DNA of 64,000 nucleotides from Actinernus sp. WN-2022 (lineage: Eukaryota > Cnidaria > Anthozoa > Actiniaria > Actinernidae). Positions 58,601 through 64,000 of this stretch are shown here, piece after piece (the first letter of the stretch is position 1; every line of letters begins with the position of its first letter). Both the position numbers and the translations under genes were made by a program. The stretch lies in contig JAOWCC010001634.1 in assembly GCA_030867875.1 (NCBI GenBank), forward strand, positions 55,279,352 through 55,343,351, written 5' to 3'. A model generated the notes under the pieces. The model had not been told where the DNA came from. It did not search any database and saw only the letters and a program-made list of their open reading frames with translations.

Positions 58601-61064
58601 ACCATTTTCTTTTCTACTTTTTTGTCTTCCAAAATGGCACAGAGTGTCGAAAATATCTAAATCAGTCAAAACTCTTACTAGAGGCCCAAATTAAACTATG
58701 AATTTTGCAGAGAGTTTACTGTCGAAATCATATCTGTATTACTGAAGTGTGTTCCAAATACTTCGTGATTTTCGACCAGCAGTTTGCTGTTGTGGCATAA
58801 TTTTCTCAACGCGTCGCTCTTGTAATTGCATATTTCCATTTAAAACTTCGTTCTTTCCTTTCCATTTTGGAAAAAATGTATATACATGTACTTCACTTAT
58901 AAGTTCGTGCAAAAGTTTGTGTGAAACGTAGCCCTGCAGTTGTTGTGTTGAGAAAATTACGGCACAGCCGCTGGAAAATTGGCCGTGTCACAGGAACGGG
59001 TTCGGGTAATGGCGGACATGAAATCTCAAGATTCGGATCCCAATAAATAAGACTTCCCGTCGTCATATCAAAAAACGGTTTGGACAGGAAAATATAGCAA
59101 CTTTACTTTACAAATATGCAAAAATATCACTATCTCAACATGTGATTGTAGTAGCACTTTAATGTATAAGTACAATACTGTTGTCATAATATTAGAACAG
59201 TTATTAAAATGCCTATACGCCCAATATTTTCTCCTTAAAGTGCCTATGAAATGAAATGTATTTTTCATATAATTATTATTAGAGAAGTTAATTACAATTA
59301 TATTACTATAATTATTAATTACAAAACGTTTATGAAAAGAAAAATTGAAACAGCAGAACAGTTTTCTGTGACCTACTTCAACTAAATTTTATGCGACAAA
59401 TTATACAGGGCCTGAGACCAAATCGTGACATAAATATCTTTTCATAGGCAGATTCTACATCAAGTGAATAGTTAAATGGTAGAATATTACTTTCATTTTT
59501 ACGAGTCAGCTTTATTTTTTCGATTTTGACGAATAAAAATTCCCAGCCATATTACACAACTTTTTGTGTAATACATAGTTTATCATACGACAGTTAACAA
59601 GCACAATATAGTTTATTTTCGCTTACCTTACAGCTCTGTTTGATGAAATAAGCCCGTAAAATATCAATATCGAAGCTAATTTGAAAGGTTTTATTATTGT
59701 GTTACGACTGAGTAATTCCACACTTGACACTCTGTCAATCGAAGCTTGCAAATTTACTTCAGGCAAAAAAAGAAATCATTATTTTTCCTATGAAAATTAT
59801 TTATTTTCAAAAACAATTTTTTTGTATCTAGAAGAATTGATCAAATACTACATTCAAATACTACATTACAAGTTGAAAAAAGGTTTTTCACAAATCTCTG
59901 CTTCTGATTCAAGGTCTACAGTAATTAACCTTAACGTTAGCACTTTAAAACAATCATGTCTAAAATAAATTTATTTTCTTTAGCGTACGACACAATCACA
60001 ATGTACAATTAAATATAATGTGAATTAAACATGCATAACTTACTTCACTACATTCTCTTTGTCCAGCAATTTTTTTGTTTTGACGACATCTCGAGATGTC
60101 AAAAAACAGAGACACCAGGATCACACCAAGGGTTGTAACCTTTAGTAAAGCTGTCCTGTAAAATGTTACATACAGATTTCAGACACTGTCCTGTGAACAT
60201 AAATCCATTTTAATATACACTGTGCAATAGTAAATGCTATAATTTATTGTATGCTGTCTGAGGGGAATTATATGTCACATGTGGACAAGTAAGCAAATGT
60301 ATGTAGACTCGAAAAACAGATGCCAGTCTTGGAGTTTCATTTTTAGATTTCAAATGTTGACCCACAGCAGGCTCGAAAGCCTGGCCATTTTCAGCACTAA
60401 ATTAGCTAATTGAAAAAAAGTAATGTTGTTAATCAGTAATTTAATTAATTTCATTTCATTCTGTCAGATTTGATATGCTGTTGGAGTTTATTTTGATGCA
60501 AACAAAAATGTAGTTGCATTCATACAATGTAGTTTCCCAACAGTGATTGTTGAAATGTCATGCTATTACTTATAATGATTACCTGGCTAGATTGACTTGT
60601 ATTGCTGATCTTGGGTGCCTGTACTGTTCCAAGCTGGCAATGATTCTGAATGTTATGGGCAACAGCAGGTTCAGCACAGATACCACTACTGGTAAGAGGA
60701 GTTTGTTATAAACTTTATCTGTATTCTACAAAATGTAACAGAAACATGGATCAAACACTTTGTAGCAATAAGTGAAAGCACCATATTGCTAAGAGCTTGT
60801 TAATTATACCAAATAGGCAAAACAATACTATAAACAAAAATAAATCTGCATACAATATAGATTGAATTTTTTTTTGGCTAACAAAATTAAATAAGTTAAA
60901 ATAGAACTTACATCAATTGATAAACTTGTGCAATAGTATATCAAGTAGGAGCCACCAGCTATCATGCCAAGGACTAAGAGATTGGTCACAAAACGGACAA
61001 TTATCAGGCAGCATAACTCCTTTGTACTGCGCTCTCGGTCAAACAGCTGTTCAGCAATCACTTC
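32278..61064 (-). CDS. TMC: Transmembrane channel-like (TMC) protein, C-terminal 342 residues
   Basis: TMC proteins are multi-pass membrane proteins of the TMEM16/OSCA fold; TMC1/2 form the hair-cell mechanotransduction channel. Ten exons on the - strand join without a frame break to 342 codons and a TAG. Order: RFVTNLLVLGMIAGGSYLIY (membrane segment); LLLPVVVSVLNLLLPITFRI; a Cys-containing linker; CWETYVGIIFYRLVIVDFIF, the TMC signature (CWExxVGxExYRLxxxDF); GFDISRNVLDLVYTQSLGW; IGTFFSPLLSVVNVVKLF; NCRASMRPFRA with a hydrophobic segment; KPSSTCGPFR; VYYYKMLKDSN with KKIKLLKEQIAL; and AGQDKLYLMKKITTG to the stop. About 40 residues usually found between CGPFR and the last membrane helix are missing here. 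Earlier exons are not in the window. Family assignment is firm; the paralogue is not determined. Confidence 0.93.
32690..32830. repeat. Cluster of short hairpins
   Basis: attagtattctgtatca and its inverse recur three times around 'aaatgatacagaattctaat' and 'ctataatcctgtatgg'. It is probably a small foldback repeat in the last TMC intron. Confidence 0.7.
32950..33178 (+). mobile_element. LINE-like 3' end with TTGTA tail
   Basis: A T-rich 3' UTR-like stretch ends 'ctctgtaaataaagaatatt' and then repeats gtattgtat. No coding part is attached, so it is a heavily 5'-truncated copy in the last TMC intron, antisense to the gene. Confidence 0.6.
33370..33455. repeat. Hairpin with 18-bp arms
   Basis: 'atgttgtatcggatatac' and its inverse 'gtatatccgatacaacat' surround 'gatggctcgccgaagtggct'. 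Confidence 0.8.
33536..33735 (+). mobile_element. tRNA-headed SINE
   Basis: The head has an A-box-like ggttagctaagtggc and B-box ggttcaaaccc (33594-33604). The body, 'acactcagggtcttaaaata' to 'cttctcagataaggatgtaa', looks like an abundant marine-invertebrate SINE (memory-based, unsearched). The 51-bp array starts directly after it. Confidence 0.8.
33763..34075 (+). repeat. 51-bp x 6 minisatellite
   Basis: The unit starts 'cagtctcaccagactgtcat' and ends 'acatgtggggttgt'; starts are spaced 51 bp apart (33780, 33831, 33882, 33933, 33984, 34035). As 51 is divisible by 3, both strands show spurious open frames. Confidence 0.95.
34080..34600. other. Intron sequence, no feature
   Basis: AT-rich sequence with a CCAAT-like 'cagccaatcagaattgagc' at about 34545; part of the last TMC intron. 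Confidence 0.4.
34616..34694 (-). CDS. TMC: TMC exon I
   Basis: Acceptor catgtaaacag, donor CATTG/GTGGGT. It encodes IIVYYYKMLKDSNEKKIKLL and KEQIAL, the end of the last membrane helix and the basic 'LLKEQIxxE' tail. Confidence 0.9.
34907..35640. mobile_element. MITE with internal 74-bp array
   Basis: Units beginning 'accacacaagtgaatagtgc' start at 34907, 34981, 35055, 35129, 35203 and 35277, with a diverged seventh at about 35353. The right part (35390-35640) matches, in inverse, the single-copy element at 44985-45215, including 'tttggtgctgg' and 'aaatatccaccactattcac'. The array therefore arose by amplifying one end of a MITE. Confidence 0.9.
35935..35982 (+). repeat. TATATGTG microsatellite
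   Basis: Repeats of 'tgtatatgtatatatg'. Confidence 0.85.
36095..36202. repeat. Perfect 35-bp inverted repeat
   Basis: 'ggtaccagaggttctactgc...ttcgcgaaag' at 36095-36129 is exactly complemented at 36168-36202; the 38-bp loop contains a further 'caaagcg/cgctttg' pair. It is likely a small foldback MITE. Confidence 0.92.
36500..37770 (+). repeat. GAACACGAGT-type repeat, second locus (about 3 units)
   Basis: The block order of 15690-16830 recurs at about 36535-36830, 36890-37020, 37020-37250 and 37440-37770. It includes 'tagcccaaaaatactaggat', 'ttcgggttacctgtgttatc' and 'ttcataatttaattaac'. A SINE (37270-37395) interrupts one unit. No coding. Confidence 0.8.
37270..37395 (-). mobile_element. 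tRNA-derived SINE
   Basis: On the - strand, 'tagctcagttggtagagcgc' (A box) and 'ggttcgagtcc' (B box) sit in a tRNA-like cloverleaf. The acceptor stem has mismatches and the position before the anticodon (33) is A instead of U. The sequence continues past the tRNA part, so this is a SINE head, not a working tRNA gene. Confidence 0.8.
37785..38027. repeat. Nearly perfect 82-bp inverted repeat
   Basis: The arms 'aataggagatattgtagttg...gtaatgaagcgc' and their inverse differ at only one or two sites; the loop is about 75 bp. TA adjoins GGAGATATTG at both ends, compatible with a TA-targeting MITE. The transcript would fold into long dsRNA. Confidence 0.93.
38526..40069. mobile_element. TTAA-flanked element with AGGGGCCGTCTCACC ends
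   Basis: The ends are TTAA/AGGGGCCGTCTCACCCACAG and its inverse/TTAA (38522-38525, 40070-40073). The interior has a diverged tandem duplication (about 39005-39410 and 39461-39865) sharing 'catttaacttgtggaaacag' and 'ttctctcttgaactg'. The small frames at 38690-38890 (+) and 39688-40113 (-) are not recognised; no transposase is visible. A TTAA duplication points to a piggyBac/Kolobok-type mobiliser. Confidence 0.9.
40080..41820. other. Mostly featureless intron sequence
   Basis: AT microsatellites lie near 40260-40330 and 41745-41765. A short frame after 'gaaatggcgccg' (about 40506, MAPQKGFTEKESTVENV) is open for 35 codons but unrecognised. Nothing else can be supported. Confidence 0.35.
41826..42320 (+). 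pseudogene. Tc1/mariner transposase, C-terminal relic
   Basis: Across shifting frames the + strand reads FEGAILDTELYCDIL, then RYMQDNDPKHT (second catalytic Asp), NINWWRTPPESPDMNP and, after a one-base shift, EKLWHKLKDYVWSHV (catalytic Glu). This is the DDE order of Tc1-like transposases. A TGA follows NDPKHT and at least two frameshifts are present. The N-terminal DNA-binding half and the inverted ends are missing. It lies in the large TMC intron. Confidence 0.85.
42478..42636 (+). repeat. 22-bp minisatellite
   Basis: Units of 'cttcgataccaactccaagt'+'ca' occur about seven times, the first ones degenerate. Because 22 is not divisible by 3, all three forward frames look open. Confidence 0.92.
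43000..43090. repeat. Clustered CGAAATTTCG palindromes
   Basis: The 10-bp palindrome CGAAATTTCG or close variants occur five times within 90 bp, giving many alternative hairpins. Confidence 0.85.
43389..43527 (+). other. Exon-like segment, unrecognised
   Basis: After 'gacacag' the + strand is open (PDPDGKTFNFTFDDSIHVGV, then ENIERWMSRERISAKNLSYN) up to AACAG/GTACAT, a usable donor. It lies antisense inside the large TMC intron. Composition looks coding, but no family is recognised; a transposon relic is possible. Confidence 0.35.
43677..43950 (+). repeat. 31-bp minisatellite, about 9 units
   Basis: The unit is 'gttatgagttacatcattct' + 'caaatgttcat', with scattered substitutions. Confidence 0.92.
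44985..45215. mobile_element. Hairpin MITE, single-copy form of the 34907 element
   Basis: The perfect 24-bp hairpin 'ggtgaatagtggtggatatttacc' and its inverse (44992-45046) are followed by 'agccagcaccaaataattat', 'aatatgaaatcatattcac' and 'gtagccaatcagagcgcgcg'. The same order, inverted, forms the right part of 34907-35640. Confidence 0.85.
45480..45990 (+). repeat. Satellite with CACGTGACC and TGACGTCA, four units
   Basis: Units carry 'aaatcacgtgaccaatgacg' (CACGTG E-box and TGACGTCA CRE-type palindromes), 'caccactaagtga', 'ccatgtctgtccaagtttga' and 'ggcattagaaatgag'. CACGT words start near 45492, 45605, 45731 and 45885, so the spacing varies from about 115 to 155 bp. The homologue is at 425-800. 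Confidence 0.9.
46409..46900 (-). other. Open frame of about 160 codons, unrecognised
   Basis: The - strand reads MNDEEMLTDIDIAPAHWGMK and then a Lys/Ser/Asn-rich stretch, with a basic segment SRRHKSRLSAVRNRDREPLR. The frame extends upstream of this Met to about 46930 (CCTRQGEYKLKVQ). It is one of the longer protein-like frames in the window, within the composite element 44061-47816. It may be a transposon protein; there is no catalytic motif. Confidence 0.35.
47817..48785. other. Intron sequence around the TMC micro-exon
   Basis: Apart from the 33-bp exon at 48063-48095, I see only AT-rich sequence here, with 'aactctgattggctaatgac' near 48216. Confidence 0.4.
48063..48095 (-). CDS. TMC: TMC micro-exon H (33 bp)
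   Basis: Acceptor gatgtttacag, donor TTCG/GTAAAG. It encodes MKPSSTCGPF plus part of Arg. CGPF is strongly conserved in TMC proteins, so this short exon is real despite its size. Confidence 0.85.
48786..48912. repeat. Inverted repeat, arms about 40 bp
   Basis: 'gtaatcgcatgc' and 'gtaaaattaatgataaattt' on the left are inverted on the right ('catgcgattacc', 'aaatttatcattaattttac'). Confidence 0.85.
48930..49078. mobile_element. Foldback, family of the 44061 element's inner ends
   Basis: The arms 'aattgaagggttgtgtgcaa' and 'cagtaactcctgatcatgtt' (to about 48985) are inverted at about 49025-49076; the loop is about 40 bp. It is likely an internally deleted relative of the larger element. Confidence 0.85.
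49530..49800 (-). pseudogene. LINE ORF2 C-terminal fragment
   Basis: The - strand reads TDAIRKSITYRASVLWNYLD with DLLKDKK and, after a frameshift, TFKKLVKKYINSIPLQ. This is the usual end of CR1/L2-type ORF2 ('RxKSxxYRAxxLWNxL...FKxxLKxY'). Confidence 0.65.
49915..51225 (+). repeat. GCGCGTGCA-rich short repeat, split by an insertion
   Basis: 'tatgcgcgtgca' followed by 'ctgcac..gcat' recurs at 49927 (variant), 49989, 51137 and 51201. The spacing makes sense only if 50048-51102 plus one 8-bp duplicate is removed. Confidence 0.7.
50048..51102. mobile_element. 1055-bp element with 8-bp target duplication (hAT-like)
   Basis: The left end CAAGGAGGATTGGAAGGCCT and its inverse on the right are flanked by GTCTGCAC on both sides (50040-50047, 51103-51110). 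Eight-bp duplications occur in hAT and P-type elements. No transposase frame is visible. It lies in the TMC intron between exons G and H. Confidence 0.92.
51251..51650 (+). repeat. 20-bp x 20 array, each unit with GTAAGT
   Basis: The array is 400 bp of 'tgcctatatatagtaagtgt' with only y/g substitutions at two positions. Each unit has the palindrome CTATATATAG and the word GTAAG(T/G). There are no spacers, so it is not a CRISPR array. Confidence 0.96.
51690..51800. repeat. Inverted repeat around 'gcgacgccgt'
   Basis: 'gcgagctttcgaaaatcgca' + 'aaaataagagagaatgt' (51690-51727) is inverted at 51756-51795. Confidence 0.85.
52251..52396 (-). CDS. TMC: TMC exon G
   Basis: Acceptor tttctccacag, donor ACAT/GTGAGT. 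It encodes ISVTQNCRASMRPFRAAKMN and a hydrophobic helix ending MSETEN. The 'RPWRAS'-type motif of the family appears here as MRPFRAA. Confidence 0.9.
52580..52640 (+). repeat. CATA microsatellite
   Basis: About ten catac/cata units flanked by TATA steps. Confidence 0.92.
52793..53102 (-). repeat. 155-bp exact tandem duplication
   Basis: 52793-52947 and 52948-53102 appear identical (from 'gataactatatattaaatta' to 'cgttcttccggtttt'). The duplicated piece is the end of the LINE ORF2. Confidence 0.93.
52793..54090 (-). pseudogene. 5'-truncated LINE ORF2, RT thumb and C-terminal domain
   Basis: On the - strand, the upstream end reads LSKSAVGLQNYLNKLESFCN (just after the RT active site, which is missing) and FDSLVKPTCIILYGSEIWDA in a second frame. 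A 245-codon frame (53707-52970) follows with LTRLRISNHNLAI-type residues (TALTRLRISNHNLAIEKGRH), RICLKCQKDIEDEMHFLIKC and PIFNKVRENLF, the Cys/His-containing ORF2 C-terminus. Truncation at the 5' side is the normal outcome of LINE insertion. It lies in the TMC intron between exons F and G, sense to the gene. The last 155 bp are duplicated. Confidence 0.88.
54125..54200 (-). CDS. TMC: TMC exon F
   Basis: Acceptor gtttattag, donor ACGG/GTAAGT. It encodes IGTFFSPLLSVVNVVKLFIV then FYVKR, the family's 'FxPLLPxxNxxKLxxxFYxK' segment. Only 106 bp of intron separate it from exon E. Confidence 0.93.
54307..54411 (-). CDS. TMC: TMC exon E
   Basis: Acceptor ctgtatag, donor GGATG/GTAAGT. It encodes IIAVHIGWCKLKVGLPGFDI then SRNVLDLVYTQSLG. 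The upstream alternative acceptor (actaaag) does not keep the frame. Confidence 0.93.
54726..54835 (-). CDS. TMC: TMC exon D (signature motif)
   Basis: Acceptor tctggtag, donor GAAG/GTATGA. It encodes GTKQCWETYVGIIFYRLVIV and ends FFGEFLR. CWETYVG...YRL is the most diagnostic TMC motif. Confidence 0.95.
54920..55020 (+). repeat. AAT microsatellite and ATTAA-rich run
   Basis: Seven aat units at about 54923-54945, then ttaaataa repeats near 54975-55010. Confidence 0.85.
55101..57371 (+). repeat. Large duplication of a 172-bp G-rich satellite block
   Basis: Block A (55101-55990) and block B (56482-57371) are nearly identical over about 890 bp, at an offset of 1381-1384 bp. Each contains four units of about 170-173 bp ('gaatgaagttgcagcataaa', 'aacacaacatattgtttgca', 'aaaactgagggggaggggtg'). 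A third, partial block start lies at about 56080-56170 and ends in a G-run. The - strand frames repeated in A and B are by-products. Confidence 0.93.
56150..56172 (+). repeat. Poly-G run
   Basis: About 18 consecutive G are followed by TGGG. The tract has G-quadruplex potential and is a likely site of length error. Confidence 0.9.
57372..57873. other. Tail of the satellite block, no gene
   Basis: One more diverged unit start (about 57434) leads into unique sequence. Forward frames at 57464-57670 are open but unrecognised. 'ttattgttagcggtatccac' near 57775 also ends the earlier block (about 56010) and recurs near 58445, perhaps a shared element end. Confidence 0.4.
57874..58334. mobile_element. 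461-bp MITE flanked by TTAA, TIR GTAATGGTCCAGATAAG
   Basis: TTAA/GTAATGGTCCAGATAAGAAC on the left and its inverse/TTAA on the right (57870-57873, 58335-58338). The inverted ends extend about 24 bp. No coding; it lies in the TMC intron between exons C and D. Confidence 0.93.
58340..60040. other. TMC intron, no further feature
   Basis: There is an AAT microsatellite at about 58470-58498. Open frames at 58749-58931 and 59681-59968 have no splice or homology support. Confidence 0.4.
60044..60155 (-). CDS. TMC: TMC exon C
   Basis: Acceptor cattttacag, donor GTGAA/GTAAGT. It encodes TALLKVTTLGVILVSLFF and a Cys- and Lys-containing linker (RCRQNKKIAGQRECSE). Confidence 0.88.
60583..60725 (-). CDS. 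TMC: TMC exon B
   Basis: Acceptor cattttgtag, donor CCAG/GTAATC. It encodes NTDKVYNKLLLPVVVSVLNL and SLEQYRHPRSAIQVNLA, the conserved 'ExYRxPR' loop of TMC proteins, and leaves two bases. Confidence 0.92.
60912..61064 (-). CDS. TMC: TMC exon A
   Basis: Acceptor ttgtttctgaacag, donor GAT/GTAAGTTC, 51 codons, phase 0 at both ends. It encodes EVIAEQLFDRERSTKEL and a hydrophobic segment ending SLSID. Confidence 0.9.
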
Positions 61065-61541
61065 CTGTTCAGAAACAATGTAAAGCAATACGTCAATATA
61101 ATATTATATACAATGTCAATCCTCAAATAAGTACCCTCCTTTAATCAATATATGCCATGTACACTTTATTATATTACTGGTGGCTGTATTTACATCACAT
61201 GTATATAAGCACCAATTTATGCATGTATACATGTATGTGCAGGGTTGAATGTCAATGCAACTTCATAACAGGTTTAGATGGAGGGGGCTCATACAATGCA
61301 ATAGAGGGGCTTGTGTCGTGTATTGGACTTCCTGTGTTGTACCCTTAATGCACCGCGCGCTAGGTGGGGACTTCTCCTTGGAATAAAACATGGCTGCCAG
61401 TTGGTAAACTGAGTCCAGGACTAGTACGTTATTTGGCAACGAGGATGGGATATTCTTGCTTAGGAAAACACATTCTAGGGAAAAAAAAGGGAGTTCTCTT
61501 GAGTATACAGGTTCATCAATCTGCAACACTAAAATTCCGCA

Positions 61542-62140
61542 ATGGCAGTTTACGGCAGAATCGACGAATACAAATCAGAAATCGAAAACTGGACACAGTA
61601 TGCCGAGAAACTCACTCGGTATTACCTGGTGAATGACATAGATGTGGCAAAAAAGAGAGCCATATTGTTGAGCGTAGTCGGATCCCAAACATATATACAT
61701 GTATATGGCCTACTACGTAGTTTAGTTTCACCAGAGAAACCCTCCGACAAGTTTACGATGCCATAATCACATTACTCGAGCAGCACTACAATCCCAATTA
61801 AGCCTTCACCAATCGTCCAGCGTTGCCGATTCTACGCATGCGAATGGACACAAGGCTAATTAGTCGCCAGTTTCGTCACCAATCTTCGCAAACTTGGCGA
61901 ACATTGTGAATTTGGAATAGTCCTTCAGGTAATGTTACGTGATCGTTTGGTAGTGGGAATAAACGATGAAACCAGAAACGTCTGTTGACTACGAATAGTT
62001 AATTACTAAAGCCTTTGAAATTGCAACAATGGAGCAAGCTGCAAATAGTGCCAAGGTCACATTCAGAGAAACTTTAACAACTCGGGAGAAGTCAACAAAG
62101 TTAAAGCATTCGGGAGAGATGTCCCCAAGGAACCAGCACA
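61542..62140 (+). pseudogene. Gypsy gag, frame-broken
   Basis: It starts MAVYGRIDEYKSEIENWTQY and continues NDIDVAKKRAILLSVVGSQT, the capsid-type 'ExWxxYxxRLxxYFxxNxI...KRAxLLSxxG' pattern of Ty3/Gypsy gag. A stop follows at about 61764, but other frames continue it (LEQHYNPN near 61775; VMLRDRLVVGINDE near 61930-61970; a Glu/Ala helix after that). At least three frame changes, so gag is dead or the sequence has errors. Confidence 0.82.
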
Positions 62141-62149
62141 ATATAAACT

Positions 62150-62560
62150 TAATTGACTTCCTCTTCCTCAATAATTAACTCGTAAATATATAAAGTTAGT
62201 ATTAAATAATAAAACAACAACTCATTTGTGGCTGCCAATGGGGAAGTGGGTAATGAAATGCTCATTGAAGTTTTGTATGCCCCAGTACTGCAGGAGAATA
62301 GCACGTAGCAAATGAAGCCTACGGCCCAGGGGGATGCTGACAATGGATGGATGAGGGAGTTGGGCCTCGGCAACAATCCAAGTGAAAGCACTCCTGGGTA
62401 GAGAGGAGGGAGTTGGGCCTCCTCTCTGATTGGAGGGAGTTGGGCCTCCTCTAACCTAGGTCCAGGCAGTACGGATTGGAGGGAGTTGGCCCACCCAAAA
62501 TCGAGTCTATGGGGGCCAAAGTGTGACTAAAGGAGCACTTCATCCCCATTCCCTTACTTT
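62150..62560 (+). repeat. Foreign stretch with GGAGGGAGTTGGGCC repeats
   Basis: 'ggagggagttggg' or a close variant occurs four times at 62350-62495. This sequence separates gag from pol and shows no protein similarity to the element. Confidence 0.6.
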
Positions 62561-62855
62561 ATTGAACATTCTGCTAATATAGAATACAATAACAGTAACA
62601 ATTTTTCTAGGCAAATGATGGCAAAACATCTTAATAATTATCAACTAAATTGGAATAGTAACCTCAAGGAGGCAGGCATGTTCACTATTCGGTTCAATAT
62701 GCTATATGTGTAATTTTGGCGTCAACAAAGCCATTGTCTAAATGACAAAGTATTATCAGAGAGTATGTAAATCTACAGCTGTAGAATTATTTCTTTCTTC
62801 TTCTTATATATATATATATAAATATATTTACTTTTTAATCATATGTGATGGTAAA

Positions 62856-63132
62856 TCTAAAGTGAGGTGGAGCCTGAGCAGTTTGGGGGAGGCTTGGGTG
62901 GGAAATTTTCAAGGCTTTGCACTGCGAGCCTGGGGAATACATGAATGAACAGCCTGCCAGGATCAGACCATGCCGTCGGCCAAGCTATAATCTCATTGGA
63001 TAAGGGGATCACGTGAGGTACGAAAAAGCTCATGCGACAAAAAGGCGGGAAAGCATATCCAAGCACAGGAAGCCCGTTTGAAGATATTTTAGTGGGCTTT
63101 TTGAGAACCAAGTTCCTAACTTCAGGCTCCAA
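62856..63132. mobile_element. Small insertion with GGAGCCTGA inverted ends
   Basis: 'gaggtggagcctgag' at about 62863 is inverted as 'ttcaggctccaa' ending near 63132; the two ends define a probable 270-bp MITE within the Gypsy element. The match is short and imperfect. Confidence 0.45.
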
Positions 63133-63199
63133 AACACAGTAAGAGTTGTCAATTAACTAGAATTTATTGCATTGCTCCAATAAATTAATATAAAGCTGA

Positions 63200-64000
63200 G
63201 AACAGCCATACCGAAGAAGGTTGTGTTATCGTTGTGGTGGACAACATGATCAGACGAACTGCTCATTCAAAGAATCTAATTGTTACCACTGTGGAAAAGG
63301 GGGCCACATTGCAAAGGTTTGTAGGTCTAAACCTTCTCAACAGCAGAGAGAACAAGGCGTTAATCGGGTAGCTGAGGAAGATAACCTTTCAGAAGAAACA
63401 TACAACATGTTTTCAATTGGTAACCACAATTCTGTATACAAGGTTGAACTATGTCTAGATGGACAGAACATAAAGATGAAGATTGATACTGGAGCTTCAT
63501 TAAGCTTGATCTCAAAACAGTCATTTGATTTACTGTTCTCTGGAAGAGAGCTGAACACTCATCGAGCACGACTACGTACATATACCGGTGAGGAAATCCC
63601 CGTACTGGGATCTATGGATGTAGAGGTGAAGTATCACAAGCAGTTGAATAAACTACCAATTCTAGTTGTTGACAGCAATGGTCCAAACCTGATGGGACAA
63701 AATTGGCTGGACAAAATAAAGTTGAATTTGAGTGAAATCCACCATGTGGTCGAACAGTCAGATACTTTTTCTAGCATCACAGACAAGTGTCCAGACCTGT
63801 GGAAGAACGAACTGGGGGAAATAAAAGGCACAAAAGGAAAAATTTATGTTCACAAGGGTGCAATTCCAAAGTTTTTCAAGCCACATCAGGTCCCTTACTC
63901 TATGAAAGACAAGGTTGACACAGAATTGCAATGCCTGCAGCATGATGGAATTATAGAACCTGTGCAGTTCTCGGGCTCATGGTATGCACCGATTATAGTG
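63200..64000 (+). CDS. Gypsy pol: zinc knuckles, aspartic protease, start of RT (open at edge)
   Basis: The frame is open from 63200 through the last base, with no ATG needed because it would be translated as a gag-pol extension. Two CCHC knuckles are visible: CYRCGGQHDQTNC and CYHCGKGGHIAKVC. The protease follows, with catalytic KIDTGASLSLIS at about 63478-63513 and a hydrophobic PNLMGQNWLD flap/end motif. After a linker, PHQVPYSMKDKVDTELQCLQ and GIIEPVQFSGSWYAPIIV match the entry to Ty3/Gypsy RT. No stop interrupts about 267 codons, suggesting a fairly young copy despite the damaged gag. Confidence 0.92.

Larger units (their letters stand above)
61340..64000 (+). mobile_element. Ty3/Gypsy-type LTR retrotransposon, 5' half
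   Basis: The order is a leader with 'ttggcaacgaggatgggata' (about 61433, a typical leader/primer-site position), gag (61542-62140), two short foreign stretches (about 62150-62560 and 62860-63130), then zinc knuckles, protease and the start of RT (63200 to the right edge). The pol part is an uninterrupted frame. The LTR itself is not resolved and the 3' half is off the window. It lies upstream of TMC exon A on the opposite strand. Confidence 0.88.

Noticed and set aside
63337..63943. Four - strand frames of 61-73 codons at the right edge
   Set aside because: They are antisense shadows of the Gypsy pol frame.

Overview
The window is animal nuclear DNA, most likely from a cnidarian and probably an anthozoan (stony coral or sea anemone). 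It is AT-rich and has short exons with GT-AG introns. It also holds tRNA-headed SINEs, APE-type LINEs, a Ty3/Gypsy element, many foldback/MITE families, and frequent tacatgta words. There is no bacterial operon structure. The organism call is an inference from content; no species marker is present.

Two host genes can be supported. (1) On the + strand, three phase-matched exons (1962-2216, 2844-3104, 7943-8647) give 407 codons of a helical, armadillo/HEAT-like protein that I cannot name. Its second intron (3105-7942) holds a TA-flanked MITE and a 3-kb terminal-inverted-repeat insertion that contains a decayed LINE. (2) On the - strand, ten phase-matched exons between 61064 and 32278 encode the C-terminal 342 residues of a transmembrane channel-like (TMC) protein, with its natural stop. 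The 5' exons lie beyond the right edge or are hidden there. One conserved segment, between the CGPFR micro-exon and the next exon, was not found in the 13.4-kb intron where it should be.

Layout: 1-800 satellite with TGACGTCA sites; 1962-8880 ARM-like gene; 9058-10413 broken ubiquitin-protease-like gene with an 8-copy 30-bp repeat; 11.1-14.7 kb TTAA-flanked transposon in a tandem duplication, plus a diverged relative; 15.25-15.5 kb foldback; 15.7-16.8 kb GAACACGAGT repeat; 16.8-20.0 kb LINE with ORF1 and endonuclease; 21.7-25.6 kb MITE cluster around a large inverted duplication; 26.3-32.2 kb foldback families and minisatellites; 32.3-61.1 kb TMC gene, whose introns hold SINEs, arrays, a TTAA element, a Tc1/mariner relic, an 8-bp-TSD element, two LINE relics and a 1.4-kb-spaced duplication; 61.3-64.0 kb Ty3/Gypsy gag, protease and start of reverse transcriptase, open at the window end.

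No clear multi-gene system appears. The most informative signals are three transposon insertions that can be read against local references: a TTAA element and a 9-bp-TSD MITE with their empty sites preserved in neighbouring duplicates, and an 8-bp-TSD element inside a short repeat. Next come two foldback structures with outward-facing splice donors at both ends, and a repeat expansion placed just before the presumed catalytic Cys of the protease relic. All assignments come from reading the sequence by eye; no database search was run.
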